Shown one piece after another: positions 1-14,500 of a stretch of 64,000 nucleotides of DNA. The DNA is from Sclerurus mexicanus (Eukaryota > Chordata > Aves > Passeriformes > Furnariidae), in contig VWZF01005910.1 in the NCBI GenBank assembly GCA_013396755.1, forward strand, positions 54,452-118,451, given 5' to 3'. The notes beneath the pieces are model-generated. The model saw only the letters and a program-made list of their open reading frames with translations. It did no database searches and was not told the origin of the DNA. Each line of letters begins with the position of its first letter. Positions within the stretch are counted from its first letter, which is position 1. The translations under genes were made by a program, and so were the position numbers.

Positions 1-553
1 GAGGGGATTGTCCCACTCTGCTCTGCACTGGGGTGGCCTCACCTTGGATATTGTATGCAGTTTTGGTCAACACAATATAAGGAAGATATTAAGCTATTAG
101 AGAGCATCCAAAGGAGGGCAACAAAGATGGTGAAGGGCCTGGAGGGGAAGCCAAATAAGTACGGGCTGAAGGCACTTCTCAGCCTGGAGAAGAGGAGACT
201 GAGGGGAGACCTCATTGCAGTTACAACTTCCCTGTGAGGGGAAGAGGTGGGGCAGGCACTGATCTCTTCTGCGTGGTGACCAGTGACAGGACCTGAGGGA
301 ATGGTCTGAAGTTGTGTCAGGGAAGGTTTAGGTTGGATATCAGGAAAAGGTTCTTCCCCCAGAGGGTGGTTGGGCACTGGAACAGGCTCCCTAGGGCAGT
401 GGTCACAGCACCAAGGCTGACAGAGTTCAAGAAGTGTTCGGATAATGCTCTCAGGCACATGGTGTGACTCTTGGGGGTGGTCCTGTGCAGGGCCAGGAGC
501 TGGACTTGATCCTTGTGAGTCGATTCCAACTCAGCATATTCTGTGATTCTGTG
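1..553 (+). repeat. CR1 LINE, 3' part in sense orientation, cut by window edge
   Basis: The translation of about 40-237 matches the C-terminal end of the CR1 ORF2 reverse-transcriptase protein (residues such as [18 protein letters not shown] and [12 protein letters not shown]). The CR1 3' UTR follows and ends in the repeated octamer ATTCTGTG-ATTCTGTG at about 538-553, the usual avian CR1 terminus. The frame is broken soon after residue 60, so this is a dead copy. It lies in the TTC33 intron, in the same orientation as the gene, and its 5' part is outside the window. Confidence 0.95.
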
Positions 554-2445
554 GTGTTGATGTGTTCAGAACATGTTTGAATCTCTCTCCATATCAGACA
601 TGGGAAGAAGTTCTGGCAGACCTTGGTGGAGGAGCATTAAGCTAAAATTCATTATTTAGTTTTCCAGCAGTGCCGTGGCAGATTTTGTAGCTCAGCTGGT
701 GCAGCAAAACCTAGGAGGTTTGGGGAGAACATTAGCTTATATTTGGCACTTGCCTCAGAGGTGCCAAGTTCTTGCTATCCCATTTTTATCCCATCCAGAT
801 TTTTATCCCGTTCAGATTTTTATCCCAATCAGATTGACACTTTGAGCAATGATGATCTCTTCATAGAAGTGAAAATGATTATTCCTGAAATGCAACTTTT
901 GTCTTGTTTACTTGCAGGATGCCAGTCCTGTTCATTGCTCTCTGGTTGCTGATGTTACTACTGTATTTGCTCTGTTTTCCAAAATCTTTTTTACTAAATT
1001 TTTTTTGCTACACTTGTAGTATTGCACCTTTCTCCATGGCCAGGACACCACTTAACTGAGCTGAGGACTTCCCTTACTTGTATAGGCTTTATTGTGCAAG
1101 GTCTGTGGCAGGTCTTGGACAAAATTATAATTATTTAGAAAGTAGTCCCTGCCAACTAAATAACAGCTTATGTAGAAAACGTCATGATATTTTCTTTAGG
1201 GTGAACACCTGCCCATGGGGAATGAGCTGAGATGATAAAATGCACAGCTGGTGACTGAACTTTGAGGAAATTTGAAAATTTATTGAAACATTCTTTGCTT
1301 AGGACTCAAAAATCATACTTACCAGTTAATTTGCAAACTAATAAAACCTGAATAATAAGGAGAGTTTGACTTCAGTTGCTTTGTTTTTCCAGTTTTATTT
1401 TTCTATTCCAGATTGGTTCAGAACTTTCTAAAGTCTTCATGTGATTGCTCTGGTAAACCTGGAGACGTAACACAACACAGTGGATTGAAAAATGGGGAAA
1501 GGAATGGGAAGGAAGAATGGGGAGTAGAGGAATATGTTTCCATATGAAGTGCATATGAAAATTACTCTAGCTTTATCTATACTATATTGAAATTACAGCA
1601 TGTGTATCTACCAAGAGTAACTGTTTTCATACCTTTGAAGTGTAATTATTATACATCCAGGAGTTTCTACACAGTTCCAGGTAAAAAATGTGGATTTTGA
1701 AACAGATTTAGAGAATATGTGGTACTCCACACACTCATTAATATTGATCTGATGCCAGTTTTAGGGTGGAAAGACTGCACCCATATAACTGCGTCTCACT
1801 ATTCTGTTACAATTCTTCAATGTGGTTCAAAACCATAGTATGCATTTGTCCAAGTTTTACCTCATTGTTCAAGATAGAGAGCTGCTTTTTATTGATTTTG
1901 CTCAACTCTTCTGTTTTGTTCTGTTTTCTTGGAAAGGTCAACATATGAAGCTAGTGTATGCTTTCAAAAAGTTGAGTGATTTCAGTATAGCTGTTTCAAC
2001 TTCCTTCTTCTATTTATATACCAAAGTTACTTAGATGTCTTAAGATTCTTACAGTATCTTATGGTGTAGGAAGGAGGTTTTAAATGGTGACTGTATCAAA
2101 GAATATATTTCTTTATGCCTGCCTAAGGATGATTTTGACAACGAGGGGAATTGAACTCAGTCTAAGATTTCTAATTTTAAGTCATTAAGCTTTGTCACAG
2201 GTTTCCTATGTTGATGTGTAAATTCACTTGAGTCCAGTTGTATAGTAGTTCTTAGCATCCACTTGGTCAAAACAACAAATAGCTAGTTCCTGAAAACAGT
2301 TCAGTATGTTGTATGGGAAAATAATGAGAAAAATAATTAATAGTAATCATATGCTATGGCATTTATTTAGGACAATGTGAGGATATAAACAGAAATATCC
2401 AGTATCTTTAAATATAGTGACATTGTAATGTTGTTTTAACTGCAG
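554..2445. other. TTC33 intron, 3' portion, no exon seen
   Basis: AT-rich sequence between the CR1 copy and the first TTC33 exon in the window. I looked for the conserved N-terminal part of TTC33 (about 74 residues before the first exon here) and did not find it, so the upstream coding exon lies left of the window. The stretch ends in a good polypyrimidine-type acceptor (ttttaactgcag) at 2434-2445. Nothing else is recognisable. Confidence 0.7.
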
Positions 2446-2527
2446 GTACCGAGAGGCTATTCTCAAGTGGGATGAAGCACTTCAATTAACTCCAGAGGAT
2501 GCTACACTTTATGAGATGAAATCGCAG
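2446..2527 (+). CDS. TTC33: TTC33 internal coding exon (first in window)
   Basis: This 82-bp exon is flanked by tgcag and gtaaag. The first base completes a split codon from the upstream exon, and 27 full codons follow, starting [20 protein letters not shown]. The YREAI-KWDEAL-L-P pattern is a canonical TPR helix A/B with the helix-ending proline. The exon ends in phase 0 with KSQ. It is too short for an ORF search, and the call rests on the match to TTC33 and in-frame joining to the next exon. Confidence 0.95.
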
Positions 2528-5500
2528 GTAAAGCGTGACAATTTATTATCAGTTTAGAAATTAAGAAAGAAAACGTTGTGTTTGTGAACAGATACTAGGC
2601 AGCATTGTTTAGTTGTAAGAACTACAGCACAATTTAGGTACATGATTTTTCCCAACAACAGAGTGCCTTTTAACAGGAATTCAAAAATGCTGTTATCCAG
2701 GCAATCACAGTAAACATCTTTGTTGGGTCATGAATTAGGATGTTACAGTGTGGGGTGGAAAAAAAGGAAAGATTTAAAAATTGTATTGACAGGATCAAAG
2801 AGAGCCTTAATGTGATAGATATTTGACTACTAAAAATCTGCTTTCTCTTTCTAAAGATTTGGCTGAATACTATAAATATTAAATTGGGATACTGTATGCA
2901 AAAGATATGTTCCAGTCTGATTTCATATTAAGTATTACGTAGATTTACTAAGATGTCTTCTGTGTTGGAAAGAAATGGTTAATGTGCTAAGATAGTGATG
3001 ACAGTGACTCCTTAAGTCCTTAACACAAGGTGTTTTTGAAGTAGCATTTAGTTTGAAATAAAACTTTTTAGAAATTTTTTTAACCTGAAGTCAAGAGAAA
3101 GCTTTGAAAAATTCAGGACAGTGGGACACTGCTCAGTGGAACAAATTAGTGAACAGCTCCCTTCCAACAGGTCTCTGTTAGGATCTTATATGTATGCGAG
3201 AATTAGGCTAGGTCTTTAAAAACACACTATTTAATTGAAATTCTACTCAAATTAAATATTTTCACAGTGGAAGTAGCAGAAGAGGGAACTATGTTAGCTT
3301 ACCAGGATCTGAACTATGATGCAATGACTTACCCATATGGATGCTTACTACAACATGCTTCATTTTGTCCTCCAGATGCAATATCTAATATTGCGGGGCT
3401 GTTGCTTTTTCAGTGCCCCAGTCCCTGTATTTCAGCAAAATGGCAAAGGTGAGTTAGAGGCACACAGCTTTCCTGCTCACTCAGGAGCAGCCAACAAACC
3501 AGCTGCGTGACTCTGATTCATCTTGTGAAATATTTCTCTGTCTAGTGAAACCATTGTAGAGTAATGAAAGCTGAAACAATAGAGGAACTCAGGCCTCTGC
3601 TTCCACCATAGCTTTACTTTCTTTTCCAAAGAGGAGATCAGGGCTAGGCAGTTCAGTTTCTGTTTGTTTTCACTTTCTTACATTGCATAATACTTCTGTT
3701 ACACTGTGAATGAGAACAGAAATCTACAAAGTATACATTTATAAAACTTTGCAGCAAATCCTTCTAAACAAACAGCTAACGTTTCAATTGGTAAGCTCGC
3801 TTTTGTACTTGCAGATAATTATTACAGATGTTTTTTGCAGTATGACTTATGCTTACTGGAAGCTGTTTAGTATAATGTGTAATTTGATATCTTTATTCTT
3901 CTAAAGGCACCAGTGTGAGCTGTAAAAATCCACTTTTGCCAAGATAGGAATATGTAATTCATTCAGAAAATATTGTGGTTAATATTTAAATTATACTGTC
4001 TTAGAGCTGACTGTGTTATTCCAATCCAACATACCAGCTCAAATACGGCAGCTGTTAGCGTGTAGCTCAATGAAAATGTTTTGAAAGAATTGTACACCAA
4101 CTTCAGTAAGGACTTGACCAGCACTGGATCTATAGAAATCTGCCTGTGTTAATATGAGTCACATACTAGAGGAGAAGATTCAAGAATGGCTTTGTGCAAT
4201 ATGCAAAGATTCTTTATCATCAATACTAATTTTCTTTCAGTAGGGAAAAGTCTATTCATGAAGCAATTTCTTTTGAGAATTAACATTGGAGGGTGGAGTG
4301 TTTTGCACAGGCTTAAGTATCTGTCTTAAATTCTGTTACATTTATTAAGATAATCCTATGTTGGGTTATGTAGCAGCCTCCCAGTTCATTAGTATTTCCT
4401 TTCTCAGCAGCAAATTTAATATTTTCAATACCATGTTGTTTAATATGCAGCTCAGATAAATGTACTGATACCATAGTAGGAATCTGTAAATGTTTATGGT
4501 AAGTTCTTAAAGATCTGTATTTTAACAGATGTAAGACAAATGTTTTTCAGTATTTCTGAAGAGCGGAAATAGCGTTTAAAGTTCCTAGTTGTCAAAGACA
4601 CTTACAATAACTGTGTTTCCAGAAAATCACATGGGAATTGTGCAGTTGCTCAACTGCTTAAAAAACCATAGAAGTTGTTGAGATTTTTTTCCATTTCTCT
4701 CAACTACTCTTTGACCCATTTAAAAACAGATTTTTATAGTGTGTGGAGAGGTTAGGGTGCACTTTCCTTTGCATGCAAGATCTGTCCAGTATGTAAAATT
4801 AATATTCCATTAGCAGTCTAAGCCACTCCCCCATTGCAAGAAAAATGAGTGGCAAGTAGATGTTTATATAAGTTCATTTTTTCCTTTTTGTTGAGTCTTT
4901 AAAAAAAGACCCAACAAGAACAGCCTAGTGTTGATTCTAATGTTATATAAGTAGTATTGTAAGTATATTCAAAAGAATGTATAAAGACTGCCTGTGTTAA
5001 TGCAGTCACTAAGACTGTGTGAAACTAGTTGTGGGCTGAATTTCTTAGACATTAACTGAATTATTACTTCTTTGAATTACAAAGATGGAGGAACAGACTT
5101 TAACAAATCATTTGAATTTGTGTCTGAACCTTTGGGGACTGTGTGTGGGACTCTGTTGGGTGAAGAGAGATACGGAAGGACTTGATACATTGTGATGTTT
5201 AGAACAAACACTCTTGGGAAGCAGGCTTTCTGATATTCTGTACCACTCCTGAGAATTAACGTGGTTTGTGTTGCTTATCTCGTGATACTTCCACCTCAGG
5301 TCTCAGATAACACAGTTGAACACACTATGCAACTGTGACAGGACTTTTAAAGTACATAATACAAAAATTTATAGATATCTATAGAAACAAGTGAGTTCAA
5401 ATGAAAACATTGAGGTTTAGTTTCATTTAGGAAGCTTTTTAAATGTTTTGTCATCAGTGCTGTGAGGATCTAGTTTTGTATGATGCTGCATCCTGAATTT

Positions 5501-8500
5501 GCAGTCATTGAACAGGACCAGGATTTCAGATGTATGTCTCCTCTTTGTTTTTATAGATGAAACCGATCATACTAATATTTGAATAATTTCTTTTCCCCTT
5601 TTCTATAGGTTTTCTTAATCTTGAACTCTTAAAGAAATGGTATCAACTTCCACTCAACCCTCTTCCCTCTTAAGAAATAAAAATGTTTTTAAGACATGGC
5701 CAAACTTAAAATTGCAAATCAGGCTGTACCAAATCAACTAATAATTGCTGATTATTTTAAAATTTTTTTTTCGCCTTAAATTGGGATATGTAGTGAGACA
5801 AGTTTACCATTAGAACATTAATGTAAACTCCAGAAATCTAAATTGCAAAAAAGCGTTTCTGTGTGGTGTGATGGTAATTGCTTTACAGCATGGGTAAACG
5901 TAAGCTTCTTATGGGCAGGATGAAGTTTATTCATCTGTATTTTGAAATGGGTTTCTGAGTGGAAAAGGGAATTGGATCAGTTTCACTGGGCTTGGAATAT
6001 GTCTATATATAGTGATTCAGCCTCAATCCAGTGAGGTCATTTAAAACCAGAACTTACTCAGATACATAACACTTCCAAAATATTGTGGGTAAAACAGGAT
6101 GGGTCCCTTTGTTGCCTGGATTGTTAATACTTGGTCAGTCTCCTGATGATGGTTGCTATGTTTCATTGGCTTTTTGCCACTGAGTTCTTCTGATTCTTCT
6201 GATCTCACATGTACAGCTTTTTTTAAAGCTAGATCTGTTGAACTGAGTCATTGCATGACATGGATGTTGTTCATTTTAGTGCATGCAGTAATGGTAAATC
6301 TGTTGGAATAAAGTCAGTCCTGAAAATCCACTTACTGAACATCTTTTTAAGATAATTCCTTCCAGTCAGTTTTANCTTGATGTGGCTGCACATTGAGCAT
6401 GTGACAGTCAGGTTGTGGGACAAGGGCTACAGCACGCTGTGACCAGTTGAACTACACATGCGTAGTTCCTTTCTGGCTTTGTCTTGGCCATGTGGCCTAC
6501 CCCGTTAAAAGGACTGATCACCACTTGTCAAATTTGTGCAAAGGAAAACTTTATGCAAGCTGTGTTTTTTATTCCTTTTTCAGTATGGTTTTTCAGATGT
6601 AGAATACCTGGTTTGCTGGTTCAGTTTCCAAGCAGGGTGTAGAGGTGTTAATTATTAAGGTGATAATAATATACAGGTAGAGTAACCCAGGGCAAGGCTG
6701 CACACATTCAGGTCTGCTATTGTATGTTGATTTTGATGATCTCTTCACCTGAAAGCAAAAGCAGAAGAAAACAGTGTGCATTAATAAATCTACTCTTTTG
6801 CAATGACTGACAAGAATGGCTGAGTCATTATTAGTAACTGAAAAAATTACCTATGCTGGACAAAATGCATATACATTCAAATGTGTGCTCATTTTAATGG
6901 ACTTTGAAAAACTGATGTCAAGGTTACTAGGAGCACAGTAATTACTACCATGATCTGAAAGAGCATTTTTAAAGCAGCTGTCCATGCACACACAACAGTC
7001 ATAAACAGATGAAAGCAGAATAATTGTCTTTTATTAGCGAGGTCATAATTCAGTCAACAAAACATTAAAATACATTAAAAACTACTAAAGATTCCCTAAA
7101 CATTTATGTAGATGTTTTGGCATTAGTTTGCAGTAGAAGGTACTGGTAGGAAGTATTGAATACTTGGGATACATAAAAATGTTCTGGTGAGTGTATACTC
7201 TGTGTTTTCTCTTATGGGAATAAACATATACAGACAGTAATGTAAAACGTAGCTGATAGGTGCAGAATCACTTAATCTTGGTATGATGTACACCTTTCCA
7301 TTAGTAACAGTTTGATTCACTTCACAGATCTGCAGGAAAGAGAAGCTGCACACAAAAATGTAATTGCACTGAAAGTTTTGGAAAAATACGTAACGTTCAT
7401 TACAGACTTTGGTACAATGCACAGTCATTGAGAACTCTTGAGGGGAAAAAAAGGGGGAAGTGACATACAGCTGTGGGTTGTTTTTTAAAGATTTCTTAGG
7501 TATTTCTAAATTTTAAGGTACAGTCCATTAAATGGAATCAAAGAGAAGCCATCGGACTAGTCTTTAGGAAAATTTAGTCATACTAATACAGCAGAAGTAT
7601 GTATCAAAAGGGTTTATCAGAAGCTATGGTTGTGATGTTTCTTGGTTTCTTCAGTACAGAATTATTTTCTCTAAGTCTTGCCTTCCTCTCTTCGCCACTG
7701 CCCTCCCTTATTCTTTAGTGTATTAACTTCTGTGCTGTGCAAGTACATTATGTTAATTACAGTAAATATTCAGGATCATCACATTTGAATCTTCCTCTAC
7801 TCTGCACTCATAGTTATCTATTTAAAATACCATAGAACAGTAAGATTAAATAAATGCTTTTTGCACTTCAGCAATAGTCCTAATATGTTCTAAAATTATT
7901 CATCGTACTTGTGGGTCACATGGGATGAAAGTGGTAGCCCACACATGAGTCTTACTCTTGTGGTTGACATTCTCATCATAGTGCAGGAATGCAGTTGCCA
8001 TTTGTTTCTTACACTGGTATCTATCACCATAGCATGTGGGTGTCTGAAATCATGATCTCAGAGTGATGCAGGTCGTCAGGTAATGTGCCAATCTCATGGT
8101 GGTTTTGGAAACATAAGGCAACCTTTGAGCCATGTTATGTATTGCTAACTATGATTTATAGGCTTACTTATGGAGATTCAATGCAAAAAATAAAATGCTA
8201 TAGTAACTGCTGAGTAACAGATTCTCTCTTTAAGAAACCACTTTTTTTCTTATTTAAAAGTAAGCAACTTCACATCTAAGTTAGGCTTTGCTGTTGCAGA
8301 ATGCTTACTCTCTAAATTCAACAGTCATTGTTAAGGTTGTTTTCCATGCCTGAATTACAGGGATTGTTTCTGTAATCATATCATGTGCACTGCAACTGTC
8401 TTTCGTAGGGTCCAGTCTTCTATTAAAAAATAAAAATGCAACCCAGAAGTTTTTCAACAATAGTTGCACATTTATTGTGTTTAATTCTCCATGTGTTTGT

Positions 8501-11500
8501 CCTCTTATCCTTTTACAGAGTGCAGGGTTTGTAGGCAAGGAGGTACACCATCAGAAGCAATTAATCTACTTCTAATGAAGTTGCTTAAAGAATTCAGGTG
8601 AATCATCCTCTAGCATGCCTGTTTCTCTCCATGGGGATTGAAATGAATCTGGGTGACTATCTGAGTTCAGATAAGTAACTTTAAAAAAAGCTAGATGAGA
8701 TAAACTGGTCCTTAGTAATTGAAACAGTGGTTGTTGCCTGGGCAATACCAGAAAAATTTGTTTTCAGTTTTGCTTATTTTTCTTTCTCTTATTTTTCTAT
8801 TTCTGTTACAGGTCCTGATGTCTTTACATGAAATGTTCCCAGCAGTGCACGCAGCAGAAATGGCTGTCCAGAGAAACCCACGTTCCTGGGATGCCTGGCA
8901 GACTTTGGGACGTGCCCAGCTTGGATTAGGAGAGATAGCACTGGTAGGAAAACAGAATTAATTGTGTGTGAAAAGGAAAATACAGCAATATCAAAGTAGC
9001 TGCATATCCTGATGGTAACCTGAAAGTAGACAAGGCAAAAGATTGTTGTTACTTATCTCCAGTATTCTCTCTACTTTACTGTTTTTCACAAATGCTTCCT
9101 GTGTAGTTTCGTTGGTGGACATGATAAAGACCTGCCTAGCTCAAAGACTTTTGTGTTATATATTTATGTTGGTTGGCTTTACACAGTAGAATAATTATAT
9201 TGATGTAACTTCACATACTACATTCTGGGGGCTGTACTGCTACAGTTCACTGTAGTTTAAAGATGAAGGTAATGTGAAGTTCCAGTTGACATTCAGGCTC
9301 AGTGATAAAATTCTAGTATCTTGTTTTCCTTGTCTCTTACTCTCCTGCTTCACATGCAGCAAATCCTGTTTGCTCGTTCTGGCTTTCCTCTGGCTCCTTG
9401 ACCTTAAATGGTGGCTGAAGTTGCTTCTTCATTTAATAAGACAACAAAAAGCCAGGGATACACTGAAGTAGTAGAGGAAGTGCATCCATTTTCTAGCTGG
9501 ACCGGTATGCCGTGGTGCTGTCTTGGGTACATGATAAGATACAAAGGGAGACTCTTTGCCTATGTCATATTACCCTCTCTCTGTAAATAATATAACATGT
9601 GGAGTATAATAGATTTCTTCTAGTTAATGTGGAAATGCAGCAAGTGACCTGTTAAAATTCAGACACATTCACAAAGGTCCATTAGAAAAATAATTCATCA
9701 TGATCTCTCAGATAAAAAAAGATACTGATTGTGTTTTGAATAGAAGTAGCTGTGTGCTGGTTTGATACAAAATAATTTTGTAGTTAATTTAGAGTGTTTT
9801 TGCAAAGTAACGATATTTGTCCTGAAAATTTTTGAGAATTAAGAAAAGTATTTTTTTTTAATGGAGGTTAGGAATTCCTGCAAAATTTAATTTTTAAAAT
9901 GTAGTAACGAACAATATTTAAAAAAAAAAAACCAAACCAAACCAAATCCAAACAATGAGAATAACCTAGCATTATAGAATCAAGGAATGGTTTGTGTTGG
10001 AAGGAACCTTAAAGATCATCTACTTCCAACCCCTCTGCCATGAGCAGGGACACTTCCCACTAGACTCGGTTGTGCAATGCCCCCTTCAACCTGACTGTGA
10101 ACGCTGCCAGGGATGGGGCATCAACAGCTTCTCTGGGCAACCTGTTCCAGTATCTCACCACCCTCATAGTGAAGAATTTCTCCCTAAAATCTAATGTGAA
10201 ATTACCCTCTTTCAGTTTGTACCCATTACTCCTTGTCCCATCACTACAGGCCCTGATAAAGAGTCCCTCTGTGGCTTCCCTGTAGGCCCCCTACAGACTC
10301 TGGGAGGTTACTATGAGATCTCCATACAACCTTCTCTTCTCCAGGCTGAACAGCCCCAACTTCCTTAGCCCGTCTTCGTAAGGGGGGTGCTCCAGTCCCC
10401 TTAGGCAAAACCTAAGACAAAAGCTGTGTGTGTTGCAGATGTGCCGTGTGCTTCCTTTGTTGTTGCAGTATCATAATATGAAATATCAAATACAAATCCA
10501 TGAATATCTGCGTTACAATACTGGTGACATTCCATGGCTTTTGTGGTGTAGAAGGCAAGGGTAGATGGTCTGTACTCTCTGGATTTTTTCCTTTTAACTG
10601 TACGAAAATGTTGCTGTAAATGATGTTTGAGATTTCTAAATGCATTAGTCTCAGGAAATCCAAAGTTTTATTTCCTTCGAGGGTCCTAGGTAACTGGTGC
10701 TGCTTATTCTCTAAAAAATGCTACAGTTGCTGTAATGTTGGTTGTAAATAGTGATATATCCCACCAGGTCTGCTCACTAGATCCTGTAAGCTTTGTCTAC
10801 AATCCAATGGGAATGGATATCTGGAGTGCTGGGAACATAGGGCTCACATTATATTAATTTTGTTTTATTTCAGAGTAGCACTTCAGGTGCTAAAACATAT
10901 TTTTTCCCTGTATTACGATTTTTACAAAGAAGAGTTAATAAAGCCTAAGTGTCAGGGCTGTTTATTTTTATTTTTTTTTTGAGATTTGGGAATTACTACC
11001 CTTCTCAAAAGCAGCTTCTTCTGTGTCTTTGTTTCATTTCTCCCCCACAAATGTCTGTCTTCATTACCCACATCCTGCCAAGTGGTCTGTTGTAAATATT
11101 TTTATTACTTCACAATGAATGATGCATTTTTTCTTGGGGGAAAAAAACAACTTACTGTATTTTAATTTGGAGTTTCCCAGGTCTAAAGTACAGCTTCCAA
11201 ATCTAATTTATGAACTGCGTAATATATTAATTTCTTTCAAGTGAAGAAAGATTTGTCAGTCAGCTTGTGATAGAAAGGATGAGGTAAATTAGTTCCTTTT
11301 TACTTAGCTTTTTTAAAAGTTGTTTGCTCTTTTTTTCTGAATTTACTAAATTAACAGTACTGCTTCAGTGTGAGCAAGGAGAACTTTATTTCTCTAAAGG
11401 CAGAAATTCCTTAAATTCTACAAATCAGTGTGCAGAGCATACCTCAGTAAACTTGCAATGTGAATGTAGAAACTGTAGAAATATAGTCAGTTTTGCAATA

Positions 11501-14500
11501 ATTCTCTCATTTCTTTGTAAATATTTAGGTTTACAGATTTTATTTACTGTATTGGTGATGACATCTTCACCAGTAACAATTTCACAAGAATAGCTTCATT
11601 AGAACAAGGAAACAGAGTGAGCCCCATACTTTGATGATACAGGAATAAAACAACAGCCCAAATAAAAGTGGCATTAAAAATCCCAAACAAAAGAGGACCA
11701 GAGCTCTGGGTTTTTAATGCATCCCAGAGCTGGATGCAGAGCTCCAGGTGGGGTGTCACCAGAGCAGAGCAGGGGGGCAGAATCCCCTCCCTTACCTGCT
11801 GCCCACCCTGCTTTGGATGCAGCCCAGGACACAGTTGTCTTTCTGGGATACAGGAGCACATGGCCAGGTCATGTCCAGGTTTTCATGCACCATTACCCCC
11901 AAGTACTATGTTGAATGCTGTAAAAACAAACAAACAAACAAATGAACACCAAAAATCCATATTAAAGATAATTAAACACAGAAGAAGATGGTTTCTGGTT
12001 GTATGCATATCTTCACTGATTGACATCCCTTAAAATAGGTCAGAAAGTGTCTGTCAAATGTAACATCAAGGCCTAATATATTGGTGGTATATATGAACTG
12101 CATAACCTCTTAAAATGCTCCCTTATCCTTTTTAGGGGTCTCTGTACAGTGACAGTTACTAAATCCATGTGTTACAAAAACTTGTAAGAAGTGTAGTCTG
12201 GTCAAAACTGCCCTTCACATTTAAAGACTGCAAACCAGCAGAAGAGACTGCACATGGGACAAAGGAAAGATTATTTGCTACAAAATACTCTTTAATAAGA
12301 AAAACTGTAAAATACTTAAAAAATACAACTTTTTCAGATATTGTCATTCCACAAGCAAGAATGTCTTGCAATACATTTTACATTGCACTTCCTTTCAGAA
12401 GCAAAAACAGATCCATGACTATGTATTGACCTAAAGTCCTGTAGTCCTTACTTGCAGGGTCTCTGAAACCACAGCTGCCCTTGAAAATCAGGCTAGAAAT
12501 ACCAATTTTACCTAGTGTCTCCATGTTTTCCTATAATGAGACAGGCAGTTAGCATAGGAGATTCACATCTTCATTAGGGGGAGAATTAGAAGTAGCACTC
12601 TTCTTCTGTCTTAATGGAAATTGGAATTGTTGGACACAGTTGCAGCATAAAATTTTATATGGATGGCAAGTCTGTATTTTTCAGTATTACATTACTGCTT
12701 TAAAATAATCCCTCTGATCTTTTGCAGCACTTAAAAATTTATTATTTTATTATTTCTTCATAAAAATGTCACAAAAACTTTCTTCTAATAGATTTACTAA
12801 GATGATCTTTTTATGCTGTATTGTATGAATCATCAAAACAGCTTAAAAGCTTACCAAATATTACCTTATATTTTATTGCTGTGTTTAATGTTGTTCACTG
12901 TGCATGAGCATAGCTATATAGACAGGTTTTAATTAGGGGACCTCTTTTATGGAAAGCCTAAAAGCAGGTGGTGTTTGTTTAGGTTTTGTTGTCAACAGAA
13001 TTACAAAAAGAAGCATTTAGTGTTTACTTGTTCATCTATCCCTGAAAATTAAAAGCAAGCAGAGTTGAATAAAATTACACTGTTTTACAAGAATTAAACT
13101 TCACTCCTCCTTCTGTTTAAGTTCAGCATGCTCCTACACTTCAGAGCTGGCTGTGGACCAATAATCAAAGTTGGTTTTTTTCCCTCAGAACTGAAAGGCA
13201 ACTGTAATACTGGTAGCATAATTATAATTTCTTAATACGCACGTTGCTAGAACTCTTCCCAAATATAATCCAAGTCCATATAATCTCAGTTTTCCCAGCA
13301 TATGGGAAGGGTTCTGTACATTGTCACACACGAGTTTGGTCACTACGGTGACCATTTTCATAACTGACTGTACAGTCATAAATGTGAAATGCACACATGC
13401 CTCTGTACACATGCACCTAAATTTGAGTACATAAGGTCAGTCTTTACCTTTTCACTGCTAATGTAACTAAAATACAATACAGTTGTTTTTCTTGGTCTAG
13501 CTTTTTTTCAGTTTTGTAGCAACCTCTTCTTACTGTCAAATAGCACATCTACTGGATTTCGATGCTCACATGTATTATTTTTTATATTTAATAACTTCTG
13601 GGTTATTAGATATGATATAAGATTATACGATAAGGTTATAAGATATACAATAAGGTTATAAGATATATACTTGTGAGTCTTTTCCCAGTTGAACTGAACA
13701 AAAGGAGAAGCAGTATCAACTGTACTTGTACTAATATTACATGGTTTATCAGATTACAGGGGTTCTTTCTGAAGGGAACTCTGAGTTGGGAGTTTATTTG
13801 CCTACTTCTGCCTGTTTATTTAAGTGTTTTTGCAAAGACAAACCTGTTACAGAAACTGCTTATCATGGGGTTAGTATTACTGTAGTATTAGGTCTGCATG
13901 TGAAGGCACTGCATGCTAATTTAAAAGCAGAAGTATTAGTGATACTTCAAAGTCCAGTCATCCTTTTTCTATATTTTTTAAACCATCTCTCTCTGTTTTT
14001 TCCATACCATCTGATGATGAGAGATAAGTGGAATAAAAAACCATGAAAACAAGAATTATTTTTGCTTTTACCTTTTCAATTACAATTTTGTTTTTCATAT
14101 AGATGAACTCTTTATTTTTGCCCGTGTTGCCAAGTACCTGGTTTGTTCATCCATTTTCATAACTTTCAGACACTGTTGTCTGGGATTGATGCTGCTGTTG
14201 ACCTTAGGCTGAGGGAGGGTTGCTCTGATGAAGACAGATTAGAGTAAAACAGCTTTTCTCTTTGAGTGAATGATGTATGTAATTGTTTTGTTGTTGTCAG
14301 TTTTTATGATGAAATAGGTAGGCTTTAAGTGTCTCATCTTTGTTTCTTTCCTCTTCTGTTTGTAGGCAATCAGAAGTTTCCAGGTATCCTTGCACATCTT
14401 TCCAATGAACCCTGAAGTATGGAAAGAGGACCTTTCCTGGGCAAGAAAACTACATGAACAGCAGAAGGCAACAAAGACTGAGTCAGCGCAAGCACTGCTA

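Larger units (their letters stand above)
8944..14365 (+). other. TTC33 last intron (5.4 kb)
   Basis: Begins gtagga and ends ctgtttgtag. It contains two antisense CR1 pieces (9971-10403 and 11719-11907), an A-rich (AAACC)-like run at about 9920-9950 and a 20-bp tandem repeat (about 13608-13670), all listed separately. No other gene is seen. Confidence 0.85.

Noticed and set aside
11544..12033. ORFs of 105 and 121 codons around 11.5-12.0 kb
   Set aside because: They lie over an antisense CR1 fragment and its flanks; the apparent protein is not the CR1 frame.
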